A stretch of 60,842 bases of DNA, taken from the NCBI RefSeq assembly GCF_900109655.1, contig NZ_FOAT01000012.1, positions 1 through 60,842 of the forward strand, in the 5' to 3' direction. Each line of letters begins with the position of its first letter. The stretch's first letter is position 1. Below the pieces are notes generated by a model. That model was not told the DNA's origin and ran no database searches. It worked only from the letters and a program-made list of their open reading frames with translations. The stretch comes from Hominimerdicola alba (GTDB lineage Bacteria; Bacillota; Clostridia; Oscillospirales; Ruminococcaceae). The position numbers were made by a program, and so were the translations under genes. Shown piece by piece: positions 16,085 through 25,840 of this stretch.

Positions 16085-17531
16085 AAAATTCCTCAATTAC
16101 ATCCTTTCTGGAAAGCATAAGATCAAAATGCTTGTTGTATTCAAGGGGGAATTTATAGTTAAAAACACGTTCCAGCCTGTCAGGATAATCCACAAGCTTG
16201 GTTGAAGCCCCCGCGCCGATGGCAAGGATAGTCTGGACTTCCTCCATGATATAGATATTGTAAAGACTTTCATGCCCAGGCTTTGACCATCCGATATTTT
16301 CGAGATTTCCCACCATATTTTTCTGCCTGTACAGATAATATGGCAGATAACCGCACTCCCACAGGCGTTTTGTGGCATGATCCACCATTTCATCTGTTGG
16401 GTTTTTGAGAACTTCCTTATCTCCCTGATTCAGCAGTGCAGCCCTTTTTATCGAGAGAGTGTGTACTGTGAAATTTTCAGGCGACAAGTTGAGTAACTTG
16501 TCGATAGTATCTGAGAAGCTCTCAAATGTATCATTCGGCAAACCTGCGATAACATCGGTATTTATGCAGTAAAATCCAATTTTGCTTGCCATATCATAGC
16601 TGTCATAAAACTGCTCTACGCTGTGAGAACGTCCAATCGCCGCAAGAACATCAGGATTAAGGCTCTGGGGATTTATCGAGATGCGTGTACAGCCATTTTC
16701 CTTGATAGTCCTCAGCTTTTCCTCGGTGATGGTGTCGGGTCTGCCTGCTTCTACGGTATATTCCCTGACCGATGACATATCAAAACTATGCTCGATACAC
16801 TTCATTATCGCCGCAATCTGAGAGGCTTCTATGGAAGTAGGTGTTCCGCCGCCAAAATAGACTGTATCCAATTTCAGCCCAAGGCGTTTTGTTATCAGCG
16901 CAGTATGCCTTATCTCACGGCACATTTTATCGATATACTCGTGTATCAGTTTTCTGCCGCTGTCGAGGGTCTGAGAGATAAATGAGCAGTATGAGCACCG
17001 TGTTGGGCAGAACGGTATGGACACATAAAGACTGAAAGACATCTTATCAAGAGTGTCAAGTATCTGCTTCTGGGTGTTGGCGGTGGCGAAAGCGATATCG
17101 CATTTCTCCTTGCTGCAAAGGTATTCATTTTGCAAACGAGAGTATATCTCCGCCTTGTCACAGCCCTCGTTCAGCCATGTATTGACCCTTTTCACGGGTC
17201 GTATACCCGTCAGCACTCCCCATTTCGGGACAATGCCTGTTATCTCCGACAGGACTTTATACAGTATACGTGACAAGTAAAGTTCCTTGTCGATATTTGG
17301 ATTATCCGCCTTGTAAAGCAATGTACCCTGTCGCTTTTTGATACCTTTATAACTGCATATAACATACATCAGCACGGTATTATCTGTTTCCTTGACCCTT
17401 GCGAAAACATAATCATCGGAAACATCGGTGTTATCCGCATATTTATGCTCGAACCTTGTGGCGGGTATGAAGAGTTTCAGCACACCCTCCAGCTCGTATT
17501 TGTAGTCGTTACCGCTGAGAATTAGCGTCAT
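16062..17531 (-). CDS. hemZ: HemZ-type radical SAM coproporphyrinogen dehydrogenase
   Basis: This is an oxygen-independent coproporphyrinogen III oxidase-like enzyme of the HemZ group. An N-terminal domain of about 160 residues is followed by the radical SAM barrel with CPTRCSYCSF, FGGGTPTS and RISINPQS, and a HemN-type C-terminal part (LPYYLYRQKNM). The length of 489 residues fits HemZ rather than the shorter HemW. Its stop and start overlap both neighbours, so it is coupled to the MBL hydrolase in front. Confidence 0.92.
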   Translation of the reverse strand: MTLILSGNDYKYELEGVLKLFIPATRFEHKYADNTDVSDDYVFARVKETDNTVLMYVICSYKGIKKRQGTLLYKADNPNIDKELYLSRILYKVLSEITGIVPKWGVLTGIRPVKRVNTWLNEGCDKAEIYSRLQNEYLCSKEKCDIAFATANTQKQILDTLDKMSFSLYVSIPFCPTRCSYCSFISQTLDSGRKLIHEYIDKMCREIRHTALITKRLGLKLDTVYFGGGTPTSIEASQIAAIMKCIEHSFDMSSVREYTVEAGRPDTITEEKLRTIKENGCTRISINPQSLNPDVLAAIGRSHSVEQFYDSYDMASKIGFYCINTDVIAGLPNDTFESFSDTIDKLLNLSPENFTVHTLSIKRAALLNQGDKEVLKNPTDEMVDHATKRLWECGYLPYYLYRQKNMVGNLENIGWSKPGHESLYNIYIMEEVQTILAIGAGASTKLVDYPDRLERVFNYKFPLEYNKHFDLMLSRKDVIEEFYGNSQKK

Positions 17532-18175
17532 CAGTAGCCACCGCCCGAATTCTCCCTGAGATAGGGGTTATACTTTCTCTCGGTATCAAGGGTAGTGGTA
17601 CCCATGTGTCCCGGGTAGATGGTGAGGTCGCCGCCCAAATCAGCTATGCGGCCCAGGGATTTTTTCATCTGCTGGAAGTTTCCTCCTTCAAGGTCGGTAC
17701 GTCCTATTGACCTGCTGAACAGGGTATCCCCCGAAAACATCGCATCACCGCAGATATAGCATACCGAACCCGGAGTATGCCCGGGAGTTTCAAGTATATC
17801 GAATTCCAGTTCATCGAGGCGCAGGATATCGTTCTCGGTGAACAGCTTTACATCGCCGTTATAGCACTTGTATCCCTTAGACCTGAAAAGCGTTGCCAGC
17901 ATTTCATCTCCTGTGCGGAGCATCTTCTCGTCCAGCGGGTGAATATACACATCACAGCCCGTAGCTTCAACCAGATCTGCTACTGCACCGATATGGTCGA
18001 AGTGACCGTGGGTCAGGAAGATCTGTTTCAGCGTGCAGCTGTTCGTTTTCAGTTCTTCTAATATATAAGGCGCATCATAGGGCGCATCTATCAGCACTGC
18101 ATTATTCTGCTGGCTGATGACCAGATAACTGTTGGTCTCGCAGATGCTCAGCGGCTTTAATTTGATTACTCTCAT
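17531..18175 (-). CDS. Metallo-beta-lactamase fold hydrolase (glyoxalase II-like)
   Basis: This is a 214-residue zinc hydrolase of the glyoxalase-II/YcbL type. THGHFDHIG binds the metals, followed by His in TPGHTPGS, Asp in FSGDTLF and His in YPGHMG. The substrate is probably a thioester or small metabolite, not determined. It begins six bases after rel and overlaps hemZ by one base. Pairing of rel, this hydrolase and hemZ is common in clostridia. Confidence 0.9.
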   Translation of the reverse strand: MRVIKLKPLSICETNSYLVISQQNNAVLIDAPYDAPYILEELKTNSCTLKQIFLTHGHFDHIGAVADLVEATGCDVYIHPLDEKMLRTGDEMLATLFRSKGYKCYNGDVKLFTENDILRLDELEFDILETPGHTPGSVCYICGDAMFSGDTLFSRSIGRTDLEGGNFQQMKKSLGRIADLGGDLTIYPGHMGTTTLDTERKYNPYLRENSGGGY

Positions 18176-18181
18176 TATGAC

Positions 18182-20470
18182 CTACTTTCCGCTTCTCTCG
18201 ACAGAGATCACATTCTTTATCTTCTGAAGCTTGCTCATAACAGTTTTAAGCTGATCCATGCCCGCTATGCTGACGGTTATCGACATTAGCGCGTTGCCGT
18301 TTTTAAGTTCACGTGAGGTGGATTCGTAAATGAACACGTTTATCATCGCCAGAGTTGAAGATACGTCAGCCAGCAGACCTATTCTATCCACAGCAACGAT
18401 ATCCAGCGTTGTTTTGAAATACGTGGTATTGTTCTTGCCGCTGGTCTGTGCCCAGGTGACATTTACCCAGCGCTCTGCATTTTCGCCCTTTTCCAGCTGA
18501 GTAAGATAATTCACGCAGTCCTTTTTGTGTACGGACACACCGTGACCTCTGGTTATGAAACCAATTATCTCATCACCCGGCAGAGGGTTACAGCACTGTG
18601 CGAACTTTATCATACAGTCCTCAATGCCGTCAACTATTACACCGGACGATGATTTTACGGGCTTAACAAGCTGTTCTTCGGGTTCTTCCGCCTTTTCACC
18701 GTACTTCTTGTTATAGGAATCCTTCAGCCTCTGCATAAGTTTTGAAAGCTGAACTCCACCATATCCGATAGCTGCAAGGAAATCGTCAAGCGTTTCGCAG
18801 TTGTGGCGCTTCATATCCAGATGCAGGAACTCTTCAAGCTCGTCCTCGGGCACACGTATCATATGCTTTCTGAACTCTCTTTCAAGGGCTGCCCTGCCCT
18901 CAAAGATATTCTCCTCACGGCGCTCTTTCTTGAACCACGAGCGTATCTTGGATTTAGCTTCGTTGGTCTTGGCGATATTAAGCCATGACCTGCTTGGTCC
19001 GTGACCGGGCACATTTGAAGTCAGTATCTCGATTATCTCTCCTGTGCTTATCTTATGGTCATAAGACACCATCTTCTCGTTGACCTTTGCACCACTCATA
19101 CGGTGTCCTACCTCGGTATGTATAGCATATGCAAAGTCGATTACCGTTGAACCCACAGGCAGGGTAATCATATCGCCCTTGGGGGTGAACGCAAAAACGT
19201 CCTCGGGAGAAAGGTCGCTCTTTATCGCCCTTACTATCTCCTCAACGTCGTTGGATTCTTTCTGGTTCTCGATTATCTGCCTTATCCACGCCAAGCGCTT
19301 GTCGTCCTTAGCGTTGCTCTTTACGCCCTCTTTATATTTCCAGTGGGCGGCGATTCCGTATTCAGCCAGACGGTGCATATCCCATGTTCTTATCTGAACT
19401 TCAAAGGGTATGCCCTCTCTGCCGATGACAGTTGTATGCAGTGACTGGTACATATTCGCCTTAGGGGTGGAGATGTAGTCCTTGAATCTGTTGGGTATGG
19501 GCTTGAACATATCGTGGATTATACCCAGCACGTTATAGCACTCGTTGACGGTGTTAACAATGACCCTGACAGCGTATCTGTCATATATCTCATCGATGTC
19601 CTTGCCGTCACGGTATACTTTTTTGTAGATGCCGTAGTTGCTCTTAACTCGACCCGAAACTGTGGGTGCGGGCTTGAATTCCTTGGCAAGTCTCTCAGCT
19701 ATCTTATCCTTGATGCTTTCAACAAGAGCTTCACGGCTGTCACGGCGCATAGCCATCAGCTGTTCAATCTCCTCATGGGCAAAGGGGTCGAGGTAGAAAA
19801 ACGCAAGGTCTTCCAGCTCGTCCTTTATGGAACGTATGCCAAGTCTGTGAGCGATGGGCGCGTAGATATTCATGGTCTCGCGGGCGATAGTCCTTCTCTT
19901 GTCGTCACGGCAGAAATTCAGCGTGCGCATATTGTGGAGCCTGTCAGCCAGCTTGATTATGATAACACGGATATCTTCGCTCATGGCAAGAAGTATCTTT
20001 CTGATGTTCTCGGCTTTCTGCTCGTCCTTGGTGAATATCTCCACCTCGCCCAGCTTTGTGACGCCATTTACCAGCATGGTAACATCTATACCAAACATTT
20101 TGTGCAGCTGTTCAAGAGTGCAGTCGGTATCCTCAACCACATCATGCAGAAGTGCCGCACAGACGGTATCGGTATCCATGCCAAGTTCAAGCAGGATATA
20201 ACCTACTGCTATAGGATGAGATATATAGGGCTCTCCCGATTCTCTCTTCTGGTCATGATGATACTTTTCAGCAAGTTCGTAGGCAGATACTATCTTTGAA
20301 AGGTCGTACTGCTTCTCACTGTCTATCACTTTCTGGATTATCATATCAATCGTATATACCTGCTTGCTGGCTTTAAGTATATACGCAGGTATCGGCAGAC
20401 TTCCCTCTGCTGTTTCGTAAGTGCTTTTTCTCGGCACTTCCTCACCGTTGGTTCGATTGTTCTCAGACAT
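18182..20470 (-). CDS. rel: Bifunctional (p)ppGpp synthetase/hydrolase Rel
   Basis: This enzyme makes and degrades the stringent-response alarmones. At 762 residues it has full Rel length and domain order: HD hydrolase (LLHDVVEDTD at about 107-116, IIKLADRLHNMRTL), synthetase (YDRYAVRVI, YQSLHTTVIG, EVQIRTWDMHRLAEYGIAAHWKYK), TGS (VFAFTPKGDMITLPVGSTVIDFA), zinc-finger-like HxCxxC region (CMIKFAQCCNPLPGDEI) and a C-terminal ACT domain. Both catalytic halves look intact. It lies 19 bp downstream of recJ in the same operon. Confidence 0.95.
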   Translation of the reverse strand: MSENNRTNGEEVPRKSTYETAEGSLPIPAYILKASKQVYTIDMIIQKVIDSEKQYDLSKIVSAYELAEKYHHDQKRESGEPYISHPIAVGYILLELGMDTDTVCAALLHDVVEDTDCTLEQLHKMFGIDVTMLVNGVTKLGEVEIFTKDEQKAENIRKILLAMSEDIRVIIIKLADRLHNMRTLNFCRDDKRRTIARETMNIYAPIAHRLGIRSIKDELEDLAFFYLDPFAHEEIEQLMAMRRDSREALVESIKDKIAERLAKEFKPAPTVSGRVKSNYGIYKKVYRDGKDIDEIYDRYAVRVIVNTVNECYNVLGIIHDMFKPIPNRFKDYISTPKANMYQSLHTTVIGREGIPFEVQIRTWDMHRLAEYGIAAHWKYKEGVKSNAKDDKRLAWIRQIIENQKESNDVEEIVRAIKSDLSPEDVFAFTPKGDMITLPVGSTVIDFAYAIHTEVGHRMSGAKVNEKMVSYDHKISTGEIIEILTSNVPGHGPSRSWLNIAKTNEAKSKIRSWFKKERREENIFEGRAALEREFRKHMIRVPEDELEEFLHLDMKRHNCETLDDFLAAIGYGGVQLSKLMQRLKDSYNKKYGEKAEEPEEQLVKPVKSSSGVIVDGIEDCMIKFAQCCNPLPGDEIIGFITRGHGVSVHKKDCVNYLTQLEKGENAERWVNVTWAQTSGKNNTTYFKTTLDIVAVDRIGLLADVSSTLAMINVFIYESTSRELKNGNALMSITVSIAGMDQLKTVMSKLQKIKNVISVERSGK

Positions 20471-20489
20471 CAGCTTTTACACCCTCTCA

Positions 20490-22523
20490 TTAATTTTCTT
20501 CAGTCATTTTCCTTAACTTTACAAGTGTATCCGATTCTTCCAGCTCCACTTTTTTGTGGGCGGGAAGCATATTTATCATCATTGTAGCCCCGTCATAGGA
20601 TATCAGCTCTTTATCCTTGAAAATATCTATGATTATCCTGAGCTTGCAGTAGTTCATGCTGTCGCTTGAAAGTCTCATAAACAACGAATCGAGACTTATC
20701 TCCCTGACGGAGTTGAGATACTTGTACACTGCCACAAGCTCGGCACGCTCGGGTATGACCTTTTTAACAAAGCTTACAGGGACTTCCTCACCGTTGAATA
20801 TCTTCTCGTAGGTATCCTTGGCGGCGAAGTATCTCTCCTGCTTAACACCGCTTAGTCGGTGATCAACTACTTTCACTGAAACGGATTCTTTTCCGTTAAA
20901 CACATTTATATCCAGCTCCACCATCATATCGATGAGGTCGCCCTTGGCAAAACACAGCTTTGTGGGGTCCTGTCCGAACATCAGGGCATAGGCATTAGTC
21001 CTGCCATAGCTGAAAGCCACCTTTGTGTGGGCATTGTCTTTCAGCCCGATTATATCAGTTACTCTCGCACCCAGTATGGCAAAAAGGGGCTTGGGGTTGC
21101 CCTCGCCGATGGGTTCGAGAACGCTCAATCCCTTGACCATCTCAACATCGATATCCGCGGGCATAAGTACTTTATCCGCATAAAGTGTCTTGACTGCGGG
21201 CTTTTCTATACCTGCCGCAAATTCATAGACCTTTGTCCTGAACTTTTCGATGTCCTCTTCTTTCAGCGAAAATCCGCCTGCACATTCGTGACCGCCGAAT
21301 TTTGTCAGCAGTTCAGCGCAATGAGTCAGACAGCTGTGTATATTCAGCCCCTTTACCGACCTCGCAGAACCTCTCGCCATGCCCCCATCTTCGATGGAGA
21401 TTATTATGGCAGGCTTGCTGTACTTATCCAGTATCTTTGAAGCCACTATGCCGATAACACCGTGATGCCAGCCTTTTCCCGCCAGCACGATGACTCTGTG
21501 GTCAAGTACATTGGGATTATCCCTTATATAATCCTCGATATCCTTCATGATATCCTGTTCACACTTTTTACGCTGTGTGTTCAGGGTTATCATGGTATCT
21601 ACATAGCTTTCAGCATCTTCGGGGTCTTCGCTGAGTATTGCTTTAACAGCTGTCAGCGGGGAACCGAATCTGCCCGAGGCGTTTATAACAGGCCCTATCC
21701 TGAAACCGATATGGTCGGAAACTATCTTTGTCCTGTCGATCTTCAGTTTGTCCAGAAGTATCCCCAGACCAGCATTTTCCGTATTCGGCAAATATCTGAA
21801 TCCCGATTTCACCAGCGCCCTGTTCTCGCCTTTAAGCGGAACGATATCAGCCACTGTGCCTATGGAGCAAAGGTCGGAATACTGTTCCAGAACCGCATCA
21901 TAGTTACCGCCGTCAAGTGCCGCACAGAGTTTCAGCGCAACACCCGCACCGCAGAGGTCTTTGAAACTGCTGGGGCAGTCGGGGCGGTGGGGGTCAACTA
22001 TGGCTTCCGCATCGGGAAGAACTTCACCCACCTGATGATGGTCGGTGACCACAAGCTTTATGCCAAGCTCGCGGCAGCGTTTTGCTTCTTCCACCGAAGA
22101 AATGCCGTTATCCACAGTAACTATGAGCTTTACGTCCTTTTCGGCAAGTTCTTCTATAGCCGGAATGTTCATGCCGTAGCCCGCTTCTCTCTCGGGGATA
22201 TAGTACATGACATTCGCGCCCATGCTTTCAAGATAATTGAAAAGTATCGAAGTCGATGTAATACCGTCGCAGTCGTAGTCGCCGTAAACGCAGATAAGTT
22301 CGTAGGCATCAACAGCCTGTTCAATTGTTTCTACAGCCTTGTCCATGTCCTTAATTGCGAACGGGTCTTCAAGCTCCTGCTCGGTAAAAAAGCTTACAAT
22401 ACTATCCTCATCATCTATCCCTCGGGCGGAAAGAATCTCAAGCACCAGCCTGTTAAGGTCGGTCTTTTTCAGAAAATATTCGACCTTTTCGGCATCGGGC
22501 TTGCCTATCCTCCACTTGAACAT
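20490..22523 (-). CDS. recJ: Single-stranded-DNA exonuclease RecJ
   Basis: This is a 5'-3' single-strand exonuclease for repair and recombination. The DHH part has YGDYDCDGITSTSIL, VTVDNGISS and VTDHHQVGE; the DHHA1 part has GWHHGVIGIVASKI and KFGGHECAGGFSL. A C-terminal region of about 120 residues follows the OB fold. The start is placed at the second ATG (22523), with GGGGG nine bases upstream; the ATG at 22538 has no ribosome site. It is the first gene of the operon recJ-rel-MBL-hemZ-methyltransferase. Confidence 0.94.
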   Translation of the reverse strand: MFKWRIGKPDAEKVEYFLKKTDLNRLVLEILSARGIDDEDSIVSFFTEQELEDPFAIKDMDKAVETIEQAVDAYELICVYGDYDCDGITSTSILFNYLESMGANVMYYIPEREAGYGMNIPAIEELAEKDVKLIVTVDNGISSVEEAKRCRELGIKLVVTDHHQVGEVLPDAEAIVDPHRPDCPSSFKDLCGAGVALKLCAALDGGNYDAVLEQYSDLCSIGTVADIVPLKGENRALVKSGFRYLPNTENAGLGILLDKLKIDRTKIVSDHIGFRIGPVINASGRFGSPLTAVKAILSEDPEDAESYVDTMITLNTQRKKCEQDIMKDIEDYIRDNPNVLDHRVIVLAGKGWHHGVIGIVASKILDKYSKPAIIISIEDGGMARGSARSVKGLNIHSCLTHCAELLTKFGGHECAGGFSLKEEDIEKFRTKVYEFAAGIEKPAVKTLYADKVLMPADIDVEMVKGLSVLEPIGEGNPKPLFAILGARVTDIIGLKDNAHTKVAFSYGRTNAYALMFGQDPTKLCFAKGDLIDMMVELDINVFNGKESVSVKVVDHRLSGVKQERYFAAKDTYEKIFNGEEVPVSFVKKVIPERAELVAVYKYLNSVREISLDSLFMRLSSDSMNYCKLRIIIDIFKDKELISYDGATMMINMLPAHKKVELEESDTLVKLRKMTEEN

Positions 22524-22558
22524 CAACACTACCCCCATTTTAAAATGATTTTCTATAA

Positions 22559-22587
22559 ATTATACCATATCTTAAGGTTTTTTACAA
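22559..22587 (-). promoter_or_regulatory. Promoter of the recJ-rel operon
   Basis: On the minus strand TTGTAA (22587-22582) and TATAAT (22564-22559) have a 17-bp spacer, about 35 bp before the recJ start. Confidence 0.7.
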
Positions 22588-22631
22588 GAGTAAATTAATT
22601 AAATTTATTATTATATATAACAAAAGGAAAG

Positions 22632-22672
22632 AAAAAGCACTTCTGCCATGCTAATGACAAAAGTGCTTTTTT
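22632..22672 (-). terminator. Terminator of the ATPase gene
   Basis: AAAAAGCACTT and AAGTGCTTTTT flank an 18-base loop. Read leftward, the stem ends in a run of T immediately after the ATPase stop. Confidence 0.75.
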
Positions 22673-22676
22673 CGGT

Positions 22677-23741
22677 CTATCTGCGTTTTATCTCGGCTAT
22701 AAGTTCCTCAGCGAGTTTATCCAGACTTTCAAAGTCCATGGCGGCGATATAGTATTTTTCTATATCATCGTGAACCACTTTCGCCGACTTTATAGTTTCA
22801 TAAACTTCGTCAGCAAGACTTGCCATGGTCAGCCTGTTCATTTTAAGCCTGCTGCGGTATCGCGTTATGGCTGACCTGTCGTAGAAACGTGAAAGATTTA
22901 TCTTTGCACAGCCCTCTGGAACAAGCTTATTCAGCGGTGTTGAGGATATCAGCGCTAGACCCAGTTCGGGTATCAGCAGATGTTCATAAGCTGTATTGTT
23001 CAATCCGTGGCATGGGCATAGTATCACATCAAAACCACGGCGGACAGCTTCTGCGGCGGTCTTTTCGCAGATCAAATGGGCGCAGGCGAAGTCATCGTCA
23101 TGGAGCAGGTATTTCTCGATATAACAGCCGATGGTCTCGGTTTGGGTCATACAGCCGTACTCGGTAAGTACGGAAAGCTGTCGGATATCCTGCCTTCCCG
23201 TGCCGCTGCCCTTACGCGGGAGTATCTTTTTGTAAAAGCGCATAAGGAACGCTTCAAGCTTTTCTTCGTCAATGCAGCCACGGGAACAGCTGAAACTGTC
23301 ATTGCAGACATTCGACAGCGCCGCCGAGAACCTCTTTGCCCTGGCAAGCTGAGACTTGTTCTTATCAGTGACTTCGATTATTTCATCTTTGAACGCCATC
23401 AGTTTTTCAGCGTCCCAGAACTGTCCCAGATCAACTATCTTCTGCCTTACGGCGGGATACGCCGGGTCAAAAACATGGGGCGAAGTGCCGTCCACGATCA
23501 GCACGCCCTCGTTTTCAAGCATCACCGCATCAAGAGAAGCGGGGTCAGAAGAACAATAGAATCTTACAACGTGCCCGCTTTTCTCAAATTCATCGGCTAT
23601 GCGCTTCATAAGCGATGATTTTCCCGTACCTGCGCCGCCTTTAAGGATATAAGTAAAGCGGTCGTTTTCCTCCATAAGCCTGCCAAACTCCGTCGAGAAC
23701 CCCTGCTGTGTCATACAGCCAAGAAAATATTTTTCCGACAT
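22677..23741 (-). CDS. P-loop ATPase, PRK06851-like
   Basis: This is a cytoplasmic ATP-binding protein of unknown role. The Walker A is LKGGAGTGKSSLMKR at residues 34-48, and VDGTSPHVFDPAYPAVR follows at 80-100, a text I associate with the PRK06851 family of Firmicutes. That family usually carries a second P-loop in the C-terminal half; no clear second GxxxxGKS is visible here, so one half may be degenerate. It stands alone with its own terminator and ribosome site GGAGG. Confidence 0.7.
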   Translation of the reverse strand: MSEKYFLGCMTQQGFSTEFGRLMEENDRFTYILKGGAGTGKSSLMKRIADEFEKSGHVVRFYCSSDPASLDAVMLENEGVLIVDGTSPHVFDPAYPAVRQKIVDLGQFWDAEKLMAFKDEIIEVTDKNKSQLARAKRFSAALSNVCNDSFSCSRGCIDEEKLEAFLMRFYKKILPRKGSGTGRQDIRQLSVLTEYGCMTQTETIGCYIEKYLLHDDDFACAHLICEKTAAEAVRRGFDVILCPCHGLNNTAYEHLLIPELGLALISSTPLNKLVPEGCAKINLSRFYDRSAITRYRSRLKMNRLTMASLADEVYETIKSAKVVHDDIEKYYIAAMDFESLDKLAEELIAEIKRR

Positions 23742-23810
23742 AAATGCACCTCCTGTCGATCATGGTACATATTATGCAGGAAGTAACCGACGTGTTAACA
23801 CAAAGCAGAA

Positions 23811-23841
23811 GCCCGAAAACAGCCTGGTGCTGCTTTCGGGC
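23811..23841 (-). terminator. Hairpin terminator of the esterase gene
   Basis: GCCCGAAAACAGC and GCTGCTTTCGGGC pair with one G-U step around five bases, 35 bp after the esterase stop. Confidence 0.6.
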
Positions 23842-23875
23842 AGAGTGCTTATATGAAACAATTGAAAAAATCAGG

Positions 23876-24709
23876 TTAAACTCTCAGCGCCCACTTTACA
23901 GCGGCATCTGTCCATGCCTCGCAGATGGGCTGGATATGACCATCCCATGTTGCTGTGGATTCGTCGCAAAGACTGAGACCGTGTCCGCCATGCTCGTAGA
24001 TGTGAGATTCAAAGGGTATCCAATACTTTGCCAATTCGGTCATGTAAAGCAGAGAATTCTGTACCCTTACACAACCGTCATCGGAACAGTGCCATAGGAA
24101 AGTGTGGGGAGTGTGAGGACCAACGTGCTTTTCCATAGCCAGATAATCCCTGAGCTCCTTGTCATCTTCCCTGCCTCTCAGCAGATTCAGTATCGAACCC
24201 TCATGGGTGAATTCGGGGTCACTGGTGATAACGGGATAGCAAAGCATCGAAGCGTTGACCTTGATATCCTCGGGAGTGCAGTCCAGGGGCTTGGTGAGTA
24301 TCTCGTCGTTCCAGAGATTTGCCACTGTTGCCGCAAGGTGTCCGCCTGCTGAAAAGCCCGTTACGATTATCTTGTCGGGGTCGATATCGAATCTCTCAGC
24401 ATTCTCCCTGACATACTTTATCGCCGCCGCACATTCAAGTGCATTCTGTGGAAAAGCTCTCTGGCAGGTGTATCTCAGCACAAAACAGCATATGCCGTAT
24501 CCGATGAACCTGAAAGCAATAGGCTCGGCTTCCCTTTCGGAACAGAAATCATATCCGCCGCCGGGACAGATTATCATGGCGCGGTGCTTCTTTCTGCCTA
24601 TCTCCTCAGTGAGGGTGTGATAGTAGCAGTCAAGGGTCGCCCTGTCGTCGATATCCTTGATGCCCGCCTTGTCGTAGTCAAAACTAAGTTCGATAGTTTC
24701 CTTCTGCAT
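23876..24709 (-). CDS. Alpha/beta hydrolase, BD-FAE-type esterase
   Basis: This is a cytoplasmic esterase of 277 residues. ICPGGGYDF forms the oxyanion region, TGFSAGGHLA holds the nucleophile Ser, and a late His lies in YEHGGHGL. It resembles BD-FAE and acetyl-xylan-esterase-like proteins that remove acyl or feruloyl groups from hemicellulose fragments. Lack of a signal peptide suggests imported oligosaccharides as substrate. It lies next to a GH2 enzyme and 35 bp from the lipoprotein gene, so a joint transcript is possible. Confidence 0.82.
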   Translation of the reverse strand: MQKETIELSFDYDKAGIKDIDDRATLDCYYHTLTEEIGRKKHRAMIICPGGGYDFCSEREAEPIAFRFIGYGICCFVLRYTCQRAFPQNALECAAAIKYVRENAERFDIDPDKIIVTGFSAGGHLAATVANLWNDEILTKPLDCTPEDIKVNASMLCYPVITSDPEFTHEGSILNLLRGREDDKELRDYLAMEKHVGPHTPHTFLWHCSDDGCVRVQNSLLYMTELAKYWIPFESHIYEHGGHGLSLCDESTATWDGHIQPICEAWTDAAVKWALRV

Positions 24710-24744
24710 AAAAATTCTCCTTACCAGTCGGCTAATGGCAGAAT

Positions 24745-25701
24745 TTACTCTGCGTCATTTTCCGGATCTTTATTGGCTTCGCCTGAAAGATCTACGAAAA
24801 TAATATAGCCGTCAACATTATTACCCGATATAAAAGTTTTATAATCAGATTCGTCCGCCCTAGTGGGCACAGGGATACTTGTTGTCGCACCATCGCTAAG
24901 AGGCACAAAATATCCTGCGTACTCCACGCCGTTGTCAGCCGTGAAGTACAGAGGCTTTTCAAAAGTATAGTCCTTGATATCAGCAAGCATGGTATCAAGG
25001 TCCGCCGGACCGTCAGCCTTACCCATATCCCTGATGCAGGCTGCCGCTTCTTTGCCTATGTACCTGAGTCTGTGAGTACCCCGCATAACAAAACCGTACT
25101 TGTAGCAGTTATTGGGTATCCAGGCATAATCCTCAGTACCGGTGAACTCCTTGTATTCTCCGTTCACGTTGATCATTAGATCGGCGCATGAACCGATAAA
25201 GGCCTCATCTGTCTTCACAGAAGATCCATCATCCGGCATAAGTGAAGTGATCATCAATGTATCGAGCCCATAAGCACCTTTGAAATCGACTGCAAGATTA
25301 TTCAGCTGTCTAAGCATCTCGGCGAGCGCTTCATCGTTAGGATAAGCCGCGCTCATCAGCATCTTGCCATCCTTTGCGAAAAGGTACGGATAAAGCGGTT
25401 CGGTCTCTCCCAACGCTCCCGTGAAAGGGTGAGCACTGTCGACCTGAACCAGCAGACCCTCACCGACGCTTTTCATTTCTTTATATCTATAGCTCTTTGT
25501 GAGCCTGCTTTTGCCGCTGTCTTTATCTTCTTCCGCCACAACAGAAGACTCGGCAGTATCAATATTTTTGCTGTTTACCTTTTTACCTGATGCACTATTT
25601 CCGCAGGAGGTGGAAAGCGCCACCAGTGATAAGAGCATCACAGCCAGTGCCGCTGCAATATTTTTATATTTGTATACTTTTATTCTGTTTAGATCCGACA
25701 T
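24745..25701 (-). CDS. Lipoprotein with degenerate M15 (VanY-like) domain
   Basis: This is a predicted lipoprotein (lipobox STSC, residues 30-33) with a low-complexity linker to about residue 75. From about 80 to 235 the text follows D-Ala-D-Ala carboxypeptidases of peptidase family M15B: VQVDSAHPF, a stretch where SGYRS is expected, YAWIPNNCYKYGFVMRG, and RLRYIGKEAA for the family's WHxRYVGxEAA. The usual zinc motif SxHxxGxAxD is replaced by SCADLMINV, so the first His is missing and Asp is Asn. The His of THRLRYIG remains. It is therefore probably not an active peptidase and may bind cell-wall peptides. The C-terminus has no clear homology. Confidence 0.68.
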   Translation of the reverse strand: MSDLNRIKVYKYKNIAAALAVMLLSLVALSTSCGNSASGKKVNSKNIDTAESSVVAEEDKDSGKSRLTKSYRYKEMKSVGEGLLVQVDSAHPFTGALGETEPLYPYLFAKDGKMLMSAAYPNDEALAEMLRQLNNLAVDFKGAYGLDTLMITSLMPDDGSSVKTDEAFIGSCADLMINVNGEYKEFTGTEDYAWIPNNCYKYGFVMRGTHRLRYIGKEAAACIRDMGKADGPADLDTMLADIKDYTFEKPLYFTADNGVEYAGYFVPLSDGATTSIPVPTRADESDYKTFISGNNVDGYIIFVDLSGEANKDPENDAE

Positions 25702-25733
25702 AAAGCTGCACCGCCTTCATAATTGTTTATTCA

Positions 25734-25763
25734 ATTATAGCACATCTTTTTGTCAAATTTCAA
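25734..25763 (-). promoter_or_regulatory. Promoter of the VanY-like lipoprotein gene
   Basis: On the minus strand TTGAAA (25763-25758) and TATAAT (25739-25734) have an 18-bp spacer. A TTGACA nearer the -10 box is too close to function with it. Confidence 0.6.
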
Positions 25764-25840
25764 CATTTTAATGAACTTATCTTACACTTTCATCACTAGA
25801 TACAAATTGAAACACAGCAATTTGTACAAAAGCACAAGAT

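Noticed and set aside
19514-20299. 261-codon ORF opposite rel
   Set aside because: Antisense frame of a fully conserved gene.
21462-22598. 378-codon ORF on the plus strand
   Set aside because: Mirror frame of recJ; Cys/His/Phe-rich text without any motif or ribosome site.
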